NCBI RefSeq assembly: GCF_014648775.1
Contig: NZ_BMRT01000004.1
Span: 620,001-684,000, forward strand
Direction: 5' to 3'
DNA: 64,000 nt
DNA from: Streptomyces abikoensis
GTDB taxonomy: Bacteria; Actinomycetota; Actinomycetes; Streptomycetales; Streptomycetaceae
The position numbers and the translations under genes are program-made. A model generated the notes under the pieces. It was not told the DNA's origin. It did not search any database and saw only the letters and a list, made by a program, of their open reading frames with translations. Of this stretch, positions 23,662-33,133 are shown in pieces. Every line of letters starts with the position of its first letter. Position 1 is the stretch's first letter.

Positions 23662-24596
23662 TCGACGGACTGCCCATGGCCTTCCCCGACCCCGCCCTCC
23701 CCACCCGGGTGCGAATCCACGAGGTGGGCCCCCGCGACGGTCTGCAGAACGAGAAGACGACCGTCCCGACCGAGGTCAAGGCGGAGTTCATCCGCCGGCT
23801 GGCCGCCGCCGGCCTGGACACCGTCGAGGCGACGAGCTTCGTCCACCCCAAGTGGGTGCCCCAGCTCGCCGACGCCGAGGAGCTGCTGCCGCTGCTCGAC
23901 GGCGTCCCCGCCCGGCTCCCCGTGCTCGTGCCCAACCGGCGGGGGCTCGACCGCGCCCTCGCCCTCGGCGCCCGGGAGATCGCCGTCTTCGGCAGCGCCA
24001 CCGAGTCCTTCGCCCGGGCCAATCTCAACCGCTCCGTCGACGAGTCGCTGGAGATGTTCGCCCCCGTCGTGGCGACGGCCCGGGAGGCGGGGCTGCGGGT
24101 GCGCGGCTACCTCTCCATGTGCTTCGGCGACCCCTGGGAGGGGGCCGTCCCCCTGGAACAGACCGTCCGGGTCAGCCGTCGCCTCCTCGACCTGGGCTGT
24201 GACGAGCTGAGCCTCGGCGACACCATCGGCGTCGCCACGCCCGGCCATGTCACGGCGCTGCTCACCGCTCTCCACGAGGCGGGTGTGCCGGTCGACCGGC
24301 TCGCCGTGCACTTCCACGACACCTACGGGCAGGCGCTCGCCAACACCCTCGCCGCCCTCCGCCAGGGCGTGACCACGGTCGACGCCTCCGCCGGCGGGCT
24401 CGGCGGCTGCCCGTACGCCAAGAGCGCCACCGGAAACCTCGCCACCGAAGACCTCGTGTGGATGCTCGACGGCCTCGGCATCGCCACCGGGGTCGATCTC
24501 GGCCGTCTCACCGCCACCAGCGTCTGGATGGCCGGCCACCTGGGCCGACCCAGCCCGTCCCGCACCGTCCGTGCCCTCTCCCACCAGGAGCCCTGA
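23658..24596 (+). CDS. hydroxymethylglutaryl-CoA lyase
   Basis: A 312-residue TIM-barrel lyase that splits HMG-CoA into acetoacetate and acetyl-CoA, the last step of leucine degradation. It has the N-terminal VGPRDGLQNEK with catalytic Arg-Asp, FVHPKWVPQ, the metal-binding HFHDTYGQALAN and the active-site loop GLGGCPYAKSATGN with its Cys. All expected residues are present. The start codon overlaps the stop of the carboxylase gene (atga) and the end is three bases before the next gene, so it is an internal operon gene. Confidence 0.94.
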   Translation: MIDGLPMAFPDPALPTRVRIHEVGPRDGLQNEKTTVPTEVKAEFIRRLAAAGLDTVEATSFVHPKWVPQLADAEELLPLLDGVPARLPVLVPNRRGLDRALALGAREIAVFGSATESFARANLNRSVDESLEMFAPVVATAREAGLRVRGYLSMCFGDPWEGAVPLEQTVRVSRRLLDLGCDELSLGDTIGVATPGHVTALLTALHEAGVPVDRLAVHFHDTYGQALANTLAALRQGVTTVDASAGGLGGCPYAKSATGNLATEDLVWMLDGLGIATGVDLGRLTATSVWMAGHLGRPSPSRTVRALSHQEP

Positions 24597-24599
24597 GCC

Positions 24600-25769
24600 A
24601 TGTCGCTGGACCACCGCCTCTCCCCCGAGCACGAGGAACTCCGCCGCACCGTGGAGGAGTTCGCCCACGAGGTCGTCGCCCCGAAGATCGGCGACTTCTA
24701 CGAGCGCCATGAGTTCCCGTACGAGATCGTGCGGGAGATGGGCCGCATGGGCCTGTTCGGGCTGCCGTTCCCCGAGGAGTACGGCGGCATGGGCGGGGAC
24801 TACCTGGCCCTCGGGCTGGTCCTGGAGGAGCTCGCCCGGGTGGACTCCTCCGTGGCGATCACCCTGGAGGCCGGGGTCTCGCTGGGCGCGATGCCCATCT
24901 TCCGCTTCGGCACCGAGGAGCAGAAGCGCGAGTGGCTGCCGAAGCTGTGCTCCGGCGAGATGCTGGGCGCGTTCGGTCTGACGGAGCCCGACGGCGGCTC
25001 CGACGCCGGGGCCACCCGCACCACGGCCCGGCTCGACGAGGCGACCAACGAATGGGTGATCAACGGCACCAAGTGCTTCATCACCAACTCCGGCACCGAC
25101 ATCACCGGCCTGGTCACCGTCACCGCCGTCACCGGCCACGCCGAGAACGGCAAGCCGCTGATCTCCTCGATCATCGTGCCGTCCGGCACCCCCGGCTTCA
25201 CCGTCGCCGCCCCCTACTCCAAGGTCGGCTGGAACGCCTCGGACACCCGGGAGCTGTCCTTCTCCGACGTCCGGGTGCCCGCCGCCAATCTGCTGGGCGA
25301 ACAGGGCCGCGGCTACGCCCAGTTCCTGCGGATACTGGACGAGGGCCGGATCGCGATCTCCGCGCTGGCCACCGGGCTCGCCCAGGGCTGTGTCGACGAG
25401 TCCGTCGTATACGCCCGGACCCGGGAGGCCTTCGGCCGGCCGATCGGCGCCAACCAGGCCATCCAGTTCAAGATCGCCGACATGGAGATGCGGGCCCACA
25501 CGGCCCGGATCGCCTGGCGCGACGCCGCGTCCCGGCTGGTCCACGGCGAGCCGTTCAAGAAGGAGGCGGCGCTGGCCAAGCTCTACTCCTCCGAGATCGC
25601 GGTCACCAACGCCCGCGAGGCCACCCAGATCCACGGCGGCTACGGCTTCATGAACGAGTACCCCGTGGCCCGGATGTGGCGGGACTCCAAGATCCTGGAG
25701 ATCGGCGAGGGCACCAGCGAGGTGCAGCGGATGCTCATCGCCCGCGAGCTGGGCCTGCCCGGCGCCTGA
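24600..25769 (+). CDS. isovaleryl-CoA / acyl-CoA dehydrogenase
   Basis: A 389-residue flavoenzyme. Motifs: FGLTEPDGGSDAGATRTTA for FAD and substrate, VINGTKCFITNSGTD, and the C-terminal IHGGYGFMNEYPVARMWRDSKILEIGEGTSEVQRMLIARELG (quoted in part only for position), in which the EIGEGTSE Glu is the probable base. Its place at the end of the operon with methylcrotonyl-CoA carboxylase and HMG-CoA lyase points to isovaleryl-CoA oxidation, and the S. coelicolor counterpart is called acdH. The second acyl-CoA dehydrogenase at 17.9 kb is a different paralogue. Confidence 0.92.
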   Translation: MSLDHRLSPEHEELRRTVEEFAHEVVAPKIGDFYERHEFPYEIVREMGRMGLFGLPFPEEYGGMGGDYLALGLVLEELARVDSSVAITLEAGVSLGAMPIFRFGTEEQKREWLPKLCSGEMLGAFGLTEPDGGSDAGATRTTARLDEATNEWVINGTKCFITNSGTDITGLVTVTAVTGHAENGKPLISSIIVPSGTPGFTVAAPYSKVGWNASDTRELSFSDVRVPAANLLGEQGRGYAQFLRILDEGRIAISALATGLAQGCVDESVVYARTREAFGRPIGANQAIQFKIADMEMRAHTARIAWRDAASRLVHGEPFKKEAALAKLYSSEIAVTNAREATQIHGGYGFMNEYPVARMWRDSKILEIGEGTSEVQRMLIARELGLPGA

Positions 25770-25855
25770 CGCCCACGCCCGCCGCCCGGCGCCCACCCCT
25801 GTCACGCCCCCGCTCCCCGCCCCGCGCCCCCGGCCCGCCTGCGAGAATTCCGTCC

Positions 25856-26773
25856 ATGGCTGAGATCCTCCAGAAGGACGGGACATGGACCTTCGACGGC
25901 GACACGATACGCATCGTGCCGGGCCGGGAGCGGGGAGTGCATCCGCTGCGCCAGACCCTGGGTGAGCTCGCCGTTCCGCTGGGCGCGGTGGCGGGCGTCG
26001 CCTTCGAGCCGGCCCGCAAGGGCGGACGGCTCCGGCTGCGGCTGCGCGACGGGTCCGACCCGCTGACCCAGGCCGCCCGCGGCCGGCTTCCGGAGGCGGC
26101 GGATCCGTATCAGCTCGCGGTCGAGCAGGACCGTACGGGCGTCGCGGAGTACTTCGTGGACGAGGTGCGCCACGCCCTGCTGCTGGAGCAGCTGCCGGAC
26201 GGCCCCACGGACCGCTATCTGCTGCCGGGCCCCGCCGTGCCGCTGTCGGTGAGCGCGGGGGACGGCACCGCCTCCTTCGACGGCGAGCGGGTCCGCCTGG
26301 AGTGGAACTGGGTCACCGCCGAGGGGAAGAAGTCCGCGGGGACGCGCGTCCTGCCCGTGGCCGACATCGCCACCGTGGAGTGGCAGCCCTCCGCCGGCCT
26401 GGAGAACGGCTACCTCCGCTTCACCGTCCCCCAGGCGCCCACGAACGCGCCGCCCAAGCACGACCCGCACGCCATCGAGCTCTACGGCTTCAAGAAGGAC
26501 CCGCTGATGGCGCTGGTGGCCGCCGCCGTGACCGCCCGGCTGCCGCACCCCTCCGCCGCCGGAGCCGCGCGGTCCGCCGTCGCTCCGGCGGCCGCCCCGG
26601 CCCTCGGCCTCTCGAAGGCCCCGGAGAGCGCGCCCCCGGCCGGGCCCGCCGCCCCCGCCGATCACGACGTCCTGCTGCGCCGGCTGCGCGAGCTGGGTGA
26701 GCTGCGTCACGCGGGAATCCTCACGGACGAGGAGTTCGCCGCGGCGAAACAGGCTGTCCTGCGGCGTTTCTAA
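25856..26773 (+). CDS. DUF4429 protein with C-terminal SHOCT domain
   Basis: A 305-residue soluble protein. Two similar beta-rich halves (around VPGRERGVHPLRQTLGELAVPLGAVAGV and ADIATVEWQPSAGLENGYLRF) form the DUF4429 region, which resembles PH-like modules. An Ala/Pro linker leads to a final SHOCT helix pair, LLRRLRELGELRHAGILTDEEF. Such proteins are common in actinobacteria and unassigned in function; SHOCT tails are thought to mediate oligomerisation. It follows the leucine operon by 86 bases and may be separately transcribed. Confidence 0.8.
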   Translation: MAEILQKDGTWTFDGDTIRIVPGRERGVHPLRQTLGELAVPLGAVAGVAFEPARKGGRLRLRLRDGSDPLTQAARGRLPEAADPYQLAVEQDRTGVAEYFVDEVRHALLLEQLPDGPTDRYLLPGPAVPLSVSAGDGTASFDGERVRLEWNWVTAEGKKSAGTRVLPVADIATVEWQPSAGLENGYLRFTVPQAPTNAPPKHDPHAIELYGFKKDPLMALVAAAVTARLPHPSAAGAARSAVAPAAAPALGLSKAPESAPPAGPAAPADHDVLLRRLRELGELRHAGILTDEEFAAAKQAVLRRF

Positions 26774-26800
26774 CCTTTTTCCCACTCCGCACCCCGCACT

Positions 26801-26820
26801 CCTGCCCGAAATCGGGCAGG
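26801..26820. terminator. hairpin after the DUF4429 gene
   Basis: Nine-base arms cctgcccga / tcgggcagg with a two-base turn, followed by attctt. It lies 27 bases after the stop of the DUF4429 gene and could end that transcript. It might also act in the leader of the next small gene, since it lies 54 bases before that ATG. Confidence 0.5.
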
Positions 26821-26874
26821 ATTCTTGCGAAAGACTCGTCTTCCCCTCACTATCGACGGGTGCTCGAACGCCGC

Positions 26875-27135
26875 ATGTCCCATGACGACCTGGTCGACCA
26901 CCTGGTGCGCAGCACGCCGCTACAGCGCGGCGAGGCCGCCCGGGTGGTGCTGGACGTGCTGGCGTACTTCGACGAGACGGCCGAGGAATTCGTGCGTCGC
27001 CGCCACCGTGAGCTCCAGTCCGGCGGACTGAACAACGCGGAGATCTTCGAGCGCATCGCGGGGGAGCTGCCGCACCGCGCGGTGGCACCACCCGAGCTCT
27101 CACTGCGGCAACTGCGCCGCATCGTCTACGGCTGA
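26875..27135 (+). CDS. small conserved helical protein
   Basis: An 86-residue protein beginning MSHDDLVDHLVRSTPLQRGEAARVVLDVL. It is predicted to be almost wholly alpha-helical, with a hydrophobic repeat and a basic patch (VRRRHRELQ), and resembles a small DNA- or partner-binding protein. I recall it as a conserved Streptomyces hypothetical found just before glmS, but no function is known to me. A GTG at 26860 is an alternative start, five codons upstream. Confidence 0.65.
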   Translation: MSHDDLVDHLVRSTPLQRGEAARVVLDVLAYFDETAEEFVRRRHRELQSGGLNNAEIFERIAGELPHRAVAPPELSLRQLRRIVYG

Positions 27136-27256
27136 GCCGCCGGGACGACGACGGCCGGGGCCGGTCCGCACAGCCGCCCCGTTCCGTCCTCGCAACCGCC
27201 ATCGAGTGCCGCCGTAGTACCGGGCACCACGAACGCTTTACCTGGGAGGGTCACCT

Positions 27257-29077
27257 ATGTGTGGAATCGTCGGATACATCGGCAAGCGTGATGTCGCGCC
27301 GCTGCTGCTCGAGGGTCTCCAGCGCCTGGAGTACCGGGGCTACGACTCCGCCGGCATCGCCCTGCACGCCGGCGGCAAGACCGGCGGCCTGAAGTCCGCC
27401 AAGGCCAAGGGCCGCGTCCGCGAGCTCGAGTCCCGGCTGCCCAAGCGCTTCAACGGCACCACCGGCATCGCCCACACCCGCTGGGCCACCCACGGCGCGC
27501 CGAACGACGTCAACGCCCACCCCCACCTCGACGCCGAGGAGAAGGTGGCCGTCGTCCACAACGGCATCATCGACAACGCCGCCGAGCTGCGCACCCGGCT
27601 GACCGCCGACGGCTTCACCTTCGTGTCCGACACCGACACCGAGGTCCTCGCCCACCTCATCGCCCGCTCCGAGGCCGGCACGCTGGAGGAGAAGGTCCGC
27701 GAGGCCGTCAAGCACATCGAGGGCACGTACGGCATCGCCGTCCTCCACGCCGACTTCCCGGACCGCATCGTCGTCGCCCGCAACGGCTCGCCCGTGGTCC
27801 TGGGCATAGGCGAGAAGGAGATGTTCGTCTCCTCCGACGTCGCCGCCCTGGTCGCCCACACCCGCCAGGTCGTCACCCTCGACGACGGCGAGATGGCCAC
27901 CCTCAAGGCGGACGACTACCGCACCTACACCACCGAGGGCTCCCGCACCTCCGCCCAGCCGACCACCGTCGAGTGGGAGGCCGAGTCCTACGACATGGGC
28001 GGCCACGACACGTACATGCACAAGGAGATCCACGAGCAGGCCGACGCCGTGGACCGCGCGCTGCGCGGCCGCATCGACGACCGCTTCTCCACCGTGCACC
28101 TCGGCGGCCTCAACCTGGACGCCCGTGACGCCCGCGCCGTGCGCCGGGTGAAGATCCTCGGCTGTGGCACCTCGTACCACGCCGGCCAGATCGGCGCCCA
28201 GATGATCGAGGAGCTGGCCCGCATCCCCGCGGACGCCGAGCCGGCCTCCGAGTTCCGCTACCGCAACCCGGTCGTCGACCCCGACACCCTCTACATCGCG
28301 GTGTCCCAGTCGGGTGAGACCTACGACGTGCTCGCCGCCGTCCAGGAGCTCAAGCGCAAGGGCGCCCGCGTCCTGGGCCTGGTCAACGTGGTCGGCTCGG
28401 CGATCGCCCGCGAGACCGACGGCGGCATCTACGTCCACGCCGGCCCCGAGGTCTGCGTCGTCTCCACCAAGTGCTTCACCAACATGGTGGTCTCCTTCGG
28501 CCTGCTCGCCCTCCACCTGGGCCGCACCCGCGACCTGTCCGTCGCCGACGGCAAGCGGATCATCGAGGGCCTGCGCAAGCTGCCCGGCCAGATCGAGGAG
28601 ATCCTCGCCAACGAGGCGCAGATCGAGGAGCTGGCCAAGGAGTACGCCGAGGCCAAGTCGATGATGTTCATCGGCCGTGTCCGCGGCTACCCGGTGGCCC
28701 GCGAGGCCTCGCTGAAGCTCAAGGAGGTCTCGTACATCCACGCCGAGGCCTACCCGGCCTCCGAGCTGAAGCACGGCCCGCTGGCCCTGATCGAGCCCGC
28801 GATGCCGACCGTCGCGATCGTGCCGGACGACGAGCTGCTGGAGAAGAACCGCGCCGCGCTCGAGGAGATCAAGGCCCGTAGCGGCCGCATCCTCGCCGTC
28901 GCCCACCGGGAGCAGGAGAAGGCCGACCACACGATCGTCGTGCCGAAGAACGAGGACGAGCTGGACGCCATCCTCATGGGCATCCCGCTCCAGCTCTTCG
29001 CGTACTACACGGCCAAGGCCATGGGCCGCGACATCGACAAGCCGCGCAACCTGGCGAAGTCCGTCACCGTCGAGTAG
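27257..29077 (+). CDS. glmS: glutamine--fructose-6-phosphate aminotransferase
   Basis: A 606-residue enzyme that makes glucosamine-6-phosphate from fructose-6-phosphate and glutamine, the first step to UDP-GlcNAc for peptidoglycan. The mature N-terminus is Cys2 (MCGIVGYIGKRDVAPLLLEGLQ, shown for position), the glutaminase nucleophile; HTRWATHG and HNGIIDN complete that domain. Two SIS domains follow, with ILGCGTSYHA and VSQSGET, and the C-tail is NLAKSVTVE with the catalytic Lys. Strong ggaggg ribosome site. A monocistronic gene with a clear terminator behind it. Its proximity to adpA and cell-wall genes is conserved in streptomycetes. Confidence 0.97.
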   Translation: MCGIVGYIGKRDVAPLLLEGLQRLEYRGYDSAGIALHAGGKTGGLKSAKAKGRVRELESRLPKRFNGTTGIAHTRWATHGAPNDVNAHPHLDAEEKVAVVHNGIIDNAAELRTRLTADGFTFVSDTDTEVLAHLIARSEAGTLEEKVREAVKHIEGTYGIAVLHADFPDRIVVARNGSPVVLGIGEKEMFVSSDVAALVAHTRQVVTLDDGEMATLKADDYRTYTTEGSRTSAQPTTVEWEAESYDMGGHDTYMHKEIHEQADAVDRALRGRIDDRFSTVHLGGLNLDARDARAVRRVKILGCGTSYHAGQIGAQMIEELARIPADAEPASEFRYRNPVVDPDTLYIAVSQSGETYDVLAAVQELKRKGARVLGLVNVVGSAIARETDGGIYVHAGPEVCVVSTKCFTNMVVSFGLLALHLGRTRDLSVADGKRIIEGLRKLPGQIEEILANEAQIEELAKEYAEAKSMMFIGRVRGYPVAREASLKLKEVSYIHAEAYPASELKHGPLALIEPAMPTVAIVPDDELLEKNRAALEEIKARSGRILAVAHREQEKADHTIVVPKNEDELDAILMGIPLQLFAYYTAKAMGRDIDKPRNLAKSVTVE

Positions 29078-29414
29078 TCCGGCCCCCGGGCCCGCCCGGC
29101 CGCTCCGGCCGCGGGCCCCACGAGACCTCTCGGACCTGTCCGCACCTGTCCGCGACAGGTACGAGAGAACGGCCCTCCCCACGCGTGCCACCACGCGCGC
29201 GGGGAGGGCCGCCTCCTTTCGCGCCGGCGTCGCCCTCACGCCGGCGGTGATGCCACCGGCCCCGGGAACCGTCACCTCCCGTCCGGCGGCACGTCCTGGC
29301 ACGCCCTGGGACGTACTGCCGGAGTTGTACCCATGCGGGATGCCACCGGCACCTCTACGCGCGAGTAGATTCCGGGGGAGCCAAGGGATCGGCGGAACCG
29401 TTTCCCTGCGGCAC
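29078..29414. other. gene-free region between glmS and the stress protein
   Basis: A 337-base spacer between genes that face each other. It holds the glmS terminator. Beyond it gatgccaccggc occurs twice (29248 and 29340); I see no gene. Confidence 0.5.
29170..29211 (+). terminator. glmS terminator
   Basis: Perfect arms cggccctcccc (29170-29180) and ggggagggccg (29201-29211) enclose a GC-rich loop that can pair further (acgcg / cgcgc). It lies about 90 bases after the glmS stop and is followed by cctcctttc. Confidence 0.8.
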
Positions 29415-29936
29415 CTACGGGATGACGACGACCGGCCGCTGCGCCCGGCGCGCCAGCCGGCCCGCCACGGAACCGAAGATCCGGCCGACCAGACCGTGGG
29501 TGGAGCCCACCACGATGGCGTCGGCGGCGTACTCACGCCCGACTTCTTCGAGTTCGTGGCAGATGTCCCCGCCGCGCTCCACCAGGATCCAGGGGACCTC
29601 GGAGAGATGGTCGGCGCAGGCCAGCTCCAGGCCCAGGACCTCGGTGCGGTGATCGGGGACGTCCACGAAGACCGGCGGCTCGCAGCCCGCCCAGACGGTC
29701 GTCGGCAGCCGGTTGGCCACATGGACGATGATCAGTCCCGAGCCCGAGCGCCGGGCCATACCGATTGCATACGCAAGCGCTCGCTCGCTCGACATGGAAC
29801 CGTCGAAGCCCACCACGACGCCGTGCCGGAACGCCGGATCGCAGGAATGACGTGTTTCTTCCGCCGCTTCGGGATTCGCCGCCTGATCGGCGATCCGCTT
29901 GCGGTCCGCGGGTTCGGAGAATTCGTGACCGGCCAT
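29415..29936 (-). CDS. universal stress protein (UspA family)
   Basis: A 173-residue single-domain USP. The core starts at VVVGFDGSMSSERALAYAIGMARRSG and ends VVGSTHGLVGRIFGSVAGRLARRAQRPVVVIP (motif quoted by parts), with the G-x-x-G-x9-G-S type loop that binds ATP. An N-terminal ~45-residue charged arm precedes the domain. I start at ATG 29936 (MAGHEFSEP); the frame stays open to 30050, but those residues are not domain-like. The ribosome site is weak, so the start could differ. Such proteins respond to hypoxia, starvation or redox stress. Confidence 0.82.
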   Translation of the reverse strand: MAGHEFSEPADRKRIADQAANPEAAEETRHSCDPAFRHGVVVGFDGSMSSERALAYAIGMARRSGSGLIIVHVANRLPTTVWAGCEPPVFVDVPDHRTEVLGLELACADHLSEVPWILVERGGDICHELEEVGREYAADAIVVGSTHGLVGRIFGSVAGRLARRAQRPVVVIP

Positions 29937-30272
29937 CGGTGTCTCGGCGAAGGAAGCCTCTGGTCGAGGGATCGGCGGTGGACTGGTTGGAGTTGTCGAG
30001 GGGCGCGCCCACTGATGGATCTTGGACGGCCAAATCCGTCCGGGATTCATCTTTTCAAGTGCTTACCCCCCAGGGTACGGCGACAGTCGCTGCCTGCCCA
30101 GAGGCCGCCCGCCGGGCCGGCGGCCCCGTGGGCGGTTCCCCGGAGCATGCACGAGCGCGGCGCGTAGCGCAATGGCCCGGGCTCACACCCCCTGCTACCC
30201 ACTGCCCAGTGACCCACGCCCCCGGCGGGCCGTTGTTAGTACCGCCAGCAGCCGCCAGCAGGGAGCCGTTCC
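29937..30272. other. divergent promoter region
   Basis: About 336 bases between the stress-protein start and the small membrane-protein start. It is moderately less GC-rich than its surroundings near 30030-30080. I see no palindrome or gene worth naming; it presumably carries both promoters. Confidence 0.4.
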
Positions 30273-30605
30273 GTGCCCGGAACCCATGATTTCGCCCGCG
30301 AGGAGACGCCCGAGGGCCCGTCCCCCGATCCGGTGAGCGATGTGGTCCGCTGGGCGGCCTTCAGCTGTGCCCTGGTCCCGGTCGTCCTGCTGATGTGCGG
30401 TCAGTCCTTCGGCGGCGCGGCCGGTACGGCCGCCGGTCTGGTGGCACTCACCTGCGTCTGCCACGCACTCCTGCGCCAGTCCGAGCGCACTGCCGCCAGG
30501 GTGTCCGCGGAGCAGGCGTCCCCGCACCGGGGCCGGCACGGCCGGACGGGCGCGGGGAGCCATCGCGGAGCCCGCCGCCAGGGGTCCGGTAGCCCCGCCG
30601 ACTGA
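30273..30605 (+). CDS. small membrane protein with basic tail
   Basis: A 110-residue protein: a polar acidic N-terminus, two adjacent hydrophobic segments (WAAFSCALVPVVLLMCG and GGAAGTAAGLVALTCVCHALL) and a Ser/Arg/His/Gly-rich cytoplasmic tail. GTG start at 30273 with gggag upstream. It is a typical conserved Streptomyces small membrane protein near adpA, and I do not know its role. Confidence 0.6.
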   Translation: MPGTHDFAREETPEGPSPDPVSDVVRWAAFSCALVPVVLLMCGQSFGGAAGTAAGLVALTCVCHALLRQSERTAARVSAEQASPHRGRHGRTGAGSHRGARRQGSGSPAD

Positions 30606-30973
30606 CCTCCTCGCACGCCTGCACCCATATATTTTCAGCCAACTTGGGTCCGAACTTCACACCTCGGCCTGAACCCCTCCCATCAGCCGGTCGACCAGCA
30701 AGGAAAGAACCGCTGAGGGCGGTTGCCGACTGAGGAGTGTGGGCAGGGGCGAGAGGCGTACTTTTCACCGGAGCCTGCAAGTGCAACGCTTCGTGATCGA
30801 ACGCTTCGCGCCAAGTTGTCATGTCGATTTAGAGGCGGGTGGTGAACTGGTCACCGCGTCTCCAAGCGACGCAGTAGATTCGATCTTGGCCATGACCGGC
30901 GGGGGAACCGTTCAGGACCGAGGGGAAACGTGCAGGACCGAGAGGACTCGACCGCCGAGGGGGGCTTAGCGCC
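30606..30973. promoter_or_regulatory. adpA upstream region
   Basis: A 368-base leader/promoter region, locally AT-rich (for example tatattttcagcc near 30628). The decamer caggaccgag occurs twice, at 30913-30922 and 30933-30942, exactly 20 bp apart and within 65 bases of the adpA start. AdpA promoters are known to be heavily regulated, including by AdpA itself; which protein reads these repeats is unknown. I could not assign a butyrolactone-receptor box. Confidence 0.5.
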
Positions 30974-32299
30974 ATGAGCCAGGACTCCACGACCGTACCG
31001 GAGACCGCGCGCAAGCTCTCCGGACGCCGCCGCCGGGAGATCGTCGCCGTGCTGCTTTTCAGCGGCGGCCCCATCTTCGAAAGCTCCATCCCGCTTTCCG
31101 TGTTCGGCATCGACCGGCAGGACGCGGGGGTTCCCCGCTACCGATTGCTGGTGTGCGCGGGCGAAGATGTGCCATTGCGAACGACCGGCGGCCTGGAATT
31201 GACCGCACCGTACGGCCTGGAGGCACTCTCCAGGGCCGGGACCGTCGTCGTACCGGCCTGGCGGTCGATCACCCAGCCGCCGCCCGCCGCCGCGCTCGAC
31301 GCGCTCCGCCGTGCCCATGAGGAGGGTGCCCGCATCGTCGGGCTGTGCACCGGGGCCTTCGTACTGGCCGCCGCGGGCCTGCTCGACGGCAGGCCCGCCA
31401 CCACCCACTGGATGTACGCGCCCACGCTCGCGAAGCGCTATCCGTCGGTCCATGTGGACCCCCGGGAGCTCTTCGTGGACGACGGCGACGTACTGACGTC
31501 CGCGGGCACCGCGGCGGGCATCGATCTGTGCCTGCACATCGTCCGCACCGACCACGGCGCCGACGCCGCGGGGGCCCTGGCCCGCCGACTCGTCGTGCCG
31601 CCCCGCCGCGCCGGCGGACAGGAGCGCTACCTCGACAGGTCTTTACCCGAGGAGATCGGCGCCGACCCGCTGGCCGAGGTCGTCGCCTGGGCGCTGGAGC
31701 ACCTCCACGAGCAGTTCGACGTGGAGACCCTGGCCGCCCGCGCGTACATGAGCCGTCGCACCTTCGACCGGCGGTTCCGCTCGCTCACCGGGAGCGCCCC
31801 GCTGCAGTGGCTGATCACTCAGCGGGTGCTCCAGGCCCAGCGGCTCCTGGAGACCTCGGACTACTCCGTGGACGAGGTCGCCGGACGCTGCGGCTTCCGC
31901 TCGCCCGTGGCCCTGCGCGGCCACTTCCGCAGGCAGCTGGGGTCCTCCCCCGCCGCCTACCGGGCCGCCTACCGGGCGCGCCGGCCGCAGGGCGGCCCGG
32001 TGGACCGGCCGGAGCGGGGCGAGCGGCCGGAGCGCGGCGACCGGTTCGACCGGCCGGATCCACTGGATCCCCGGCCGGGGGAGCCGTCGCTGATGGCGAT
32101 GCGCCGTGCGGCGCTGCCCGCCCACGCGATGACGGGCGCGCCCCTGGGCGCTCCTCCGCCGCCGGGTGGACACAGCGGACACATCTCTCACTCGCCGGGG
32201 CACGGCGGGCACGGGCTGGGTCCGGGAGATCCGGGGAAGCCGGATACGGACCTCTACGCTCCGCGCCTGCCCGGACAGCGGGAACGCCCCGTAGGGTGA
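30974..32299 (+). CDS. adpA: AdpA, central developmental regulator
   Basis: A 441-residue AraC-family regulator with near-identity to what I recall of Streptomyces AdpA. Residues ~25-195 are a DJ-1/PfpI-like dimerisation domain (IVAVLLFSGGPIFESS, IVGLCTGAFVLAAAGLLDG); ~230-330 contain two helix-turn-helix motifs (DVETLAARAYMSRRTFDRRFR and YSVDEVAGRCGFRSPVALRGHF, quoted in part). AdpA switches on hundreds of genes for aerial growth, secreted enzymes and antibiotics. Codon 224 (31643-31645) is TTA, the rare leucine codon needing bldA tRNA, in the hinge between domains, its conserved place. The C-terminal ~90 residues are a lineage-variable Arg/Pro/Gly/His-rich tail. orn follows at once, as in other streptomycetes. 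Confidence 0.97.
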   Translation: MSQDSTTVPETARKLSGRRRREIVAVLLFSGGPIFESSIPLSVFGIDRQDAGVPRYRLLVCAGEDVPLRTTGGLELTAPYGLEALSRAGTVVVPAWRSITQPPPAAALDALRRAHEEGARIVGLCTGAFVLAAAGLLDGRPATTHWMYAPTLAKRYPSVHVDPRELFVDDGDVLTSAGTAAGIDLCLHIVRTDHGADAAGALARRLVVPPRRAGGQERYLDRSLPEEIGADPLAEVVAWALEHLHEQFDVETLAARAYMSRRTFDRRFRSLTGSAPLQWLITQRVLQAQRLLETSDYSVDEVAGRCGFRSPVALRGHFRRQLGSSPAAYRAAYRARRPQGGPVDRPERGERPERGDRFDRPDPLDPRPGEPSLMAMRRAALPAHAMTGAPLGAPPPPGGHSGHISHSPGHGGHGLGPGDPGKPDTDLYAPRLPGQRERPVG

Positions 32300-32304
32300 G
32301 ACGT

Positions 32305-32910
<606 letters not shown>

Positions 32911-32917
32911 TGACGTA

Positions 32918-32952
32918 GCTCGCTCCCGGCACGGCGAAAGCTGGGAGCGAGC
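32918..32952 (+). terminator. hairpin after orn
   Basis: Perfect ten-base arms gctcgctccc and gggagcgagc with a 15-base loop begin seven bases after the orn stop. No T-tract follows. It is the likely end of the adpA-orn transcript. The arm contains gggagcg but is not the symmetric tgggagcgctccca known as the CebR site. Confidence 0.65.
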
Positions 32953-32968
32953 ACCCCTCAAGACCCTG

Positions 32969-32974
32969 TAGACT
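32969..32974 (+). promoter_or_regulatory. -10 element of tRNA-His
   Basis: tagact, a good match to the vegetative -10 box, lies 42 bases before tRNA-His. The -35 region overlaps the orn hairpin and is not distinct. Confidence 0.4.
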
Positions 32975-33016
32975 TCTTCTCGGCCGGTGGGAAACACGGA
33001 AACAAACGCCGGACGT

Positions 33017-33090
33017 GGTGGGTATAGCTCAGCTGGTAGAGCACCTGGTTGTGGTCCAGGATGTCGCGGGTTCGAGTCCCGTTACTCACC
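33017..33090 (+). tRNA. tRNA-His (GTG)
   Basis: A full cloverleaf: acceptor gtgggta/tactcac, D arm agctcagctggtagagc, anticodon stem cctgg/ccagg with loop ttgtggt (anticodon GTG at 33051-33053), and T arm cgggttcgagtcccg. The base before the acceptor is G and the discriminator is C, the extra G-1:C73 pair special to tRNA-His. CCA is not encoded. Confidence 0.97.
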
Positions 33091-33100
33091 CTGATCGGGA

Positions 33101-33133
33101 AGAGCCCGGTCCGCTTCAAGCGGACCGGGCTCT
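33101..33133 (+). terminator. tRNA-His terminator
   Basis: A near-perfect hairpin whose arms agagcccggtccgctt and aagcggaccgggctct are followed by ttttcgtttt. It starts ten bases after the tRNA and is a strong intrinsic terminator. Confidence 0.9.

Noticed and set aside
32918..32952. A CebR operator
   Set aside because: The arms contain gggagcg, but they are split by a 15-base loop, unlike the continuous 14-bp CebR palindrome; position after orn fits a terminator.
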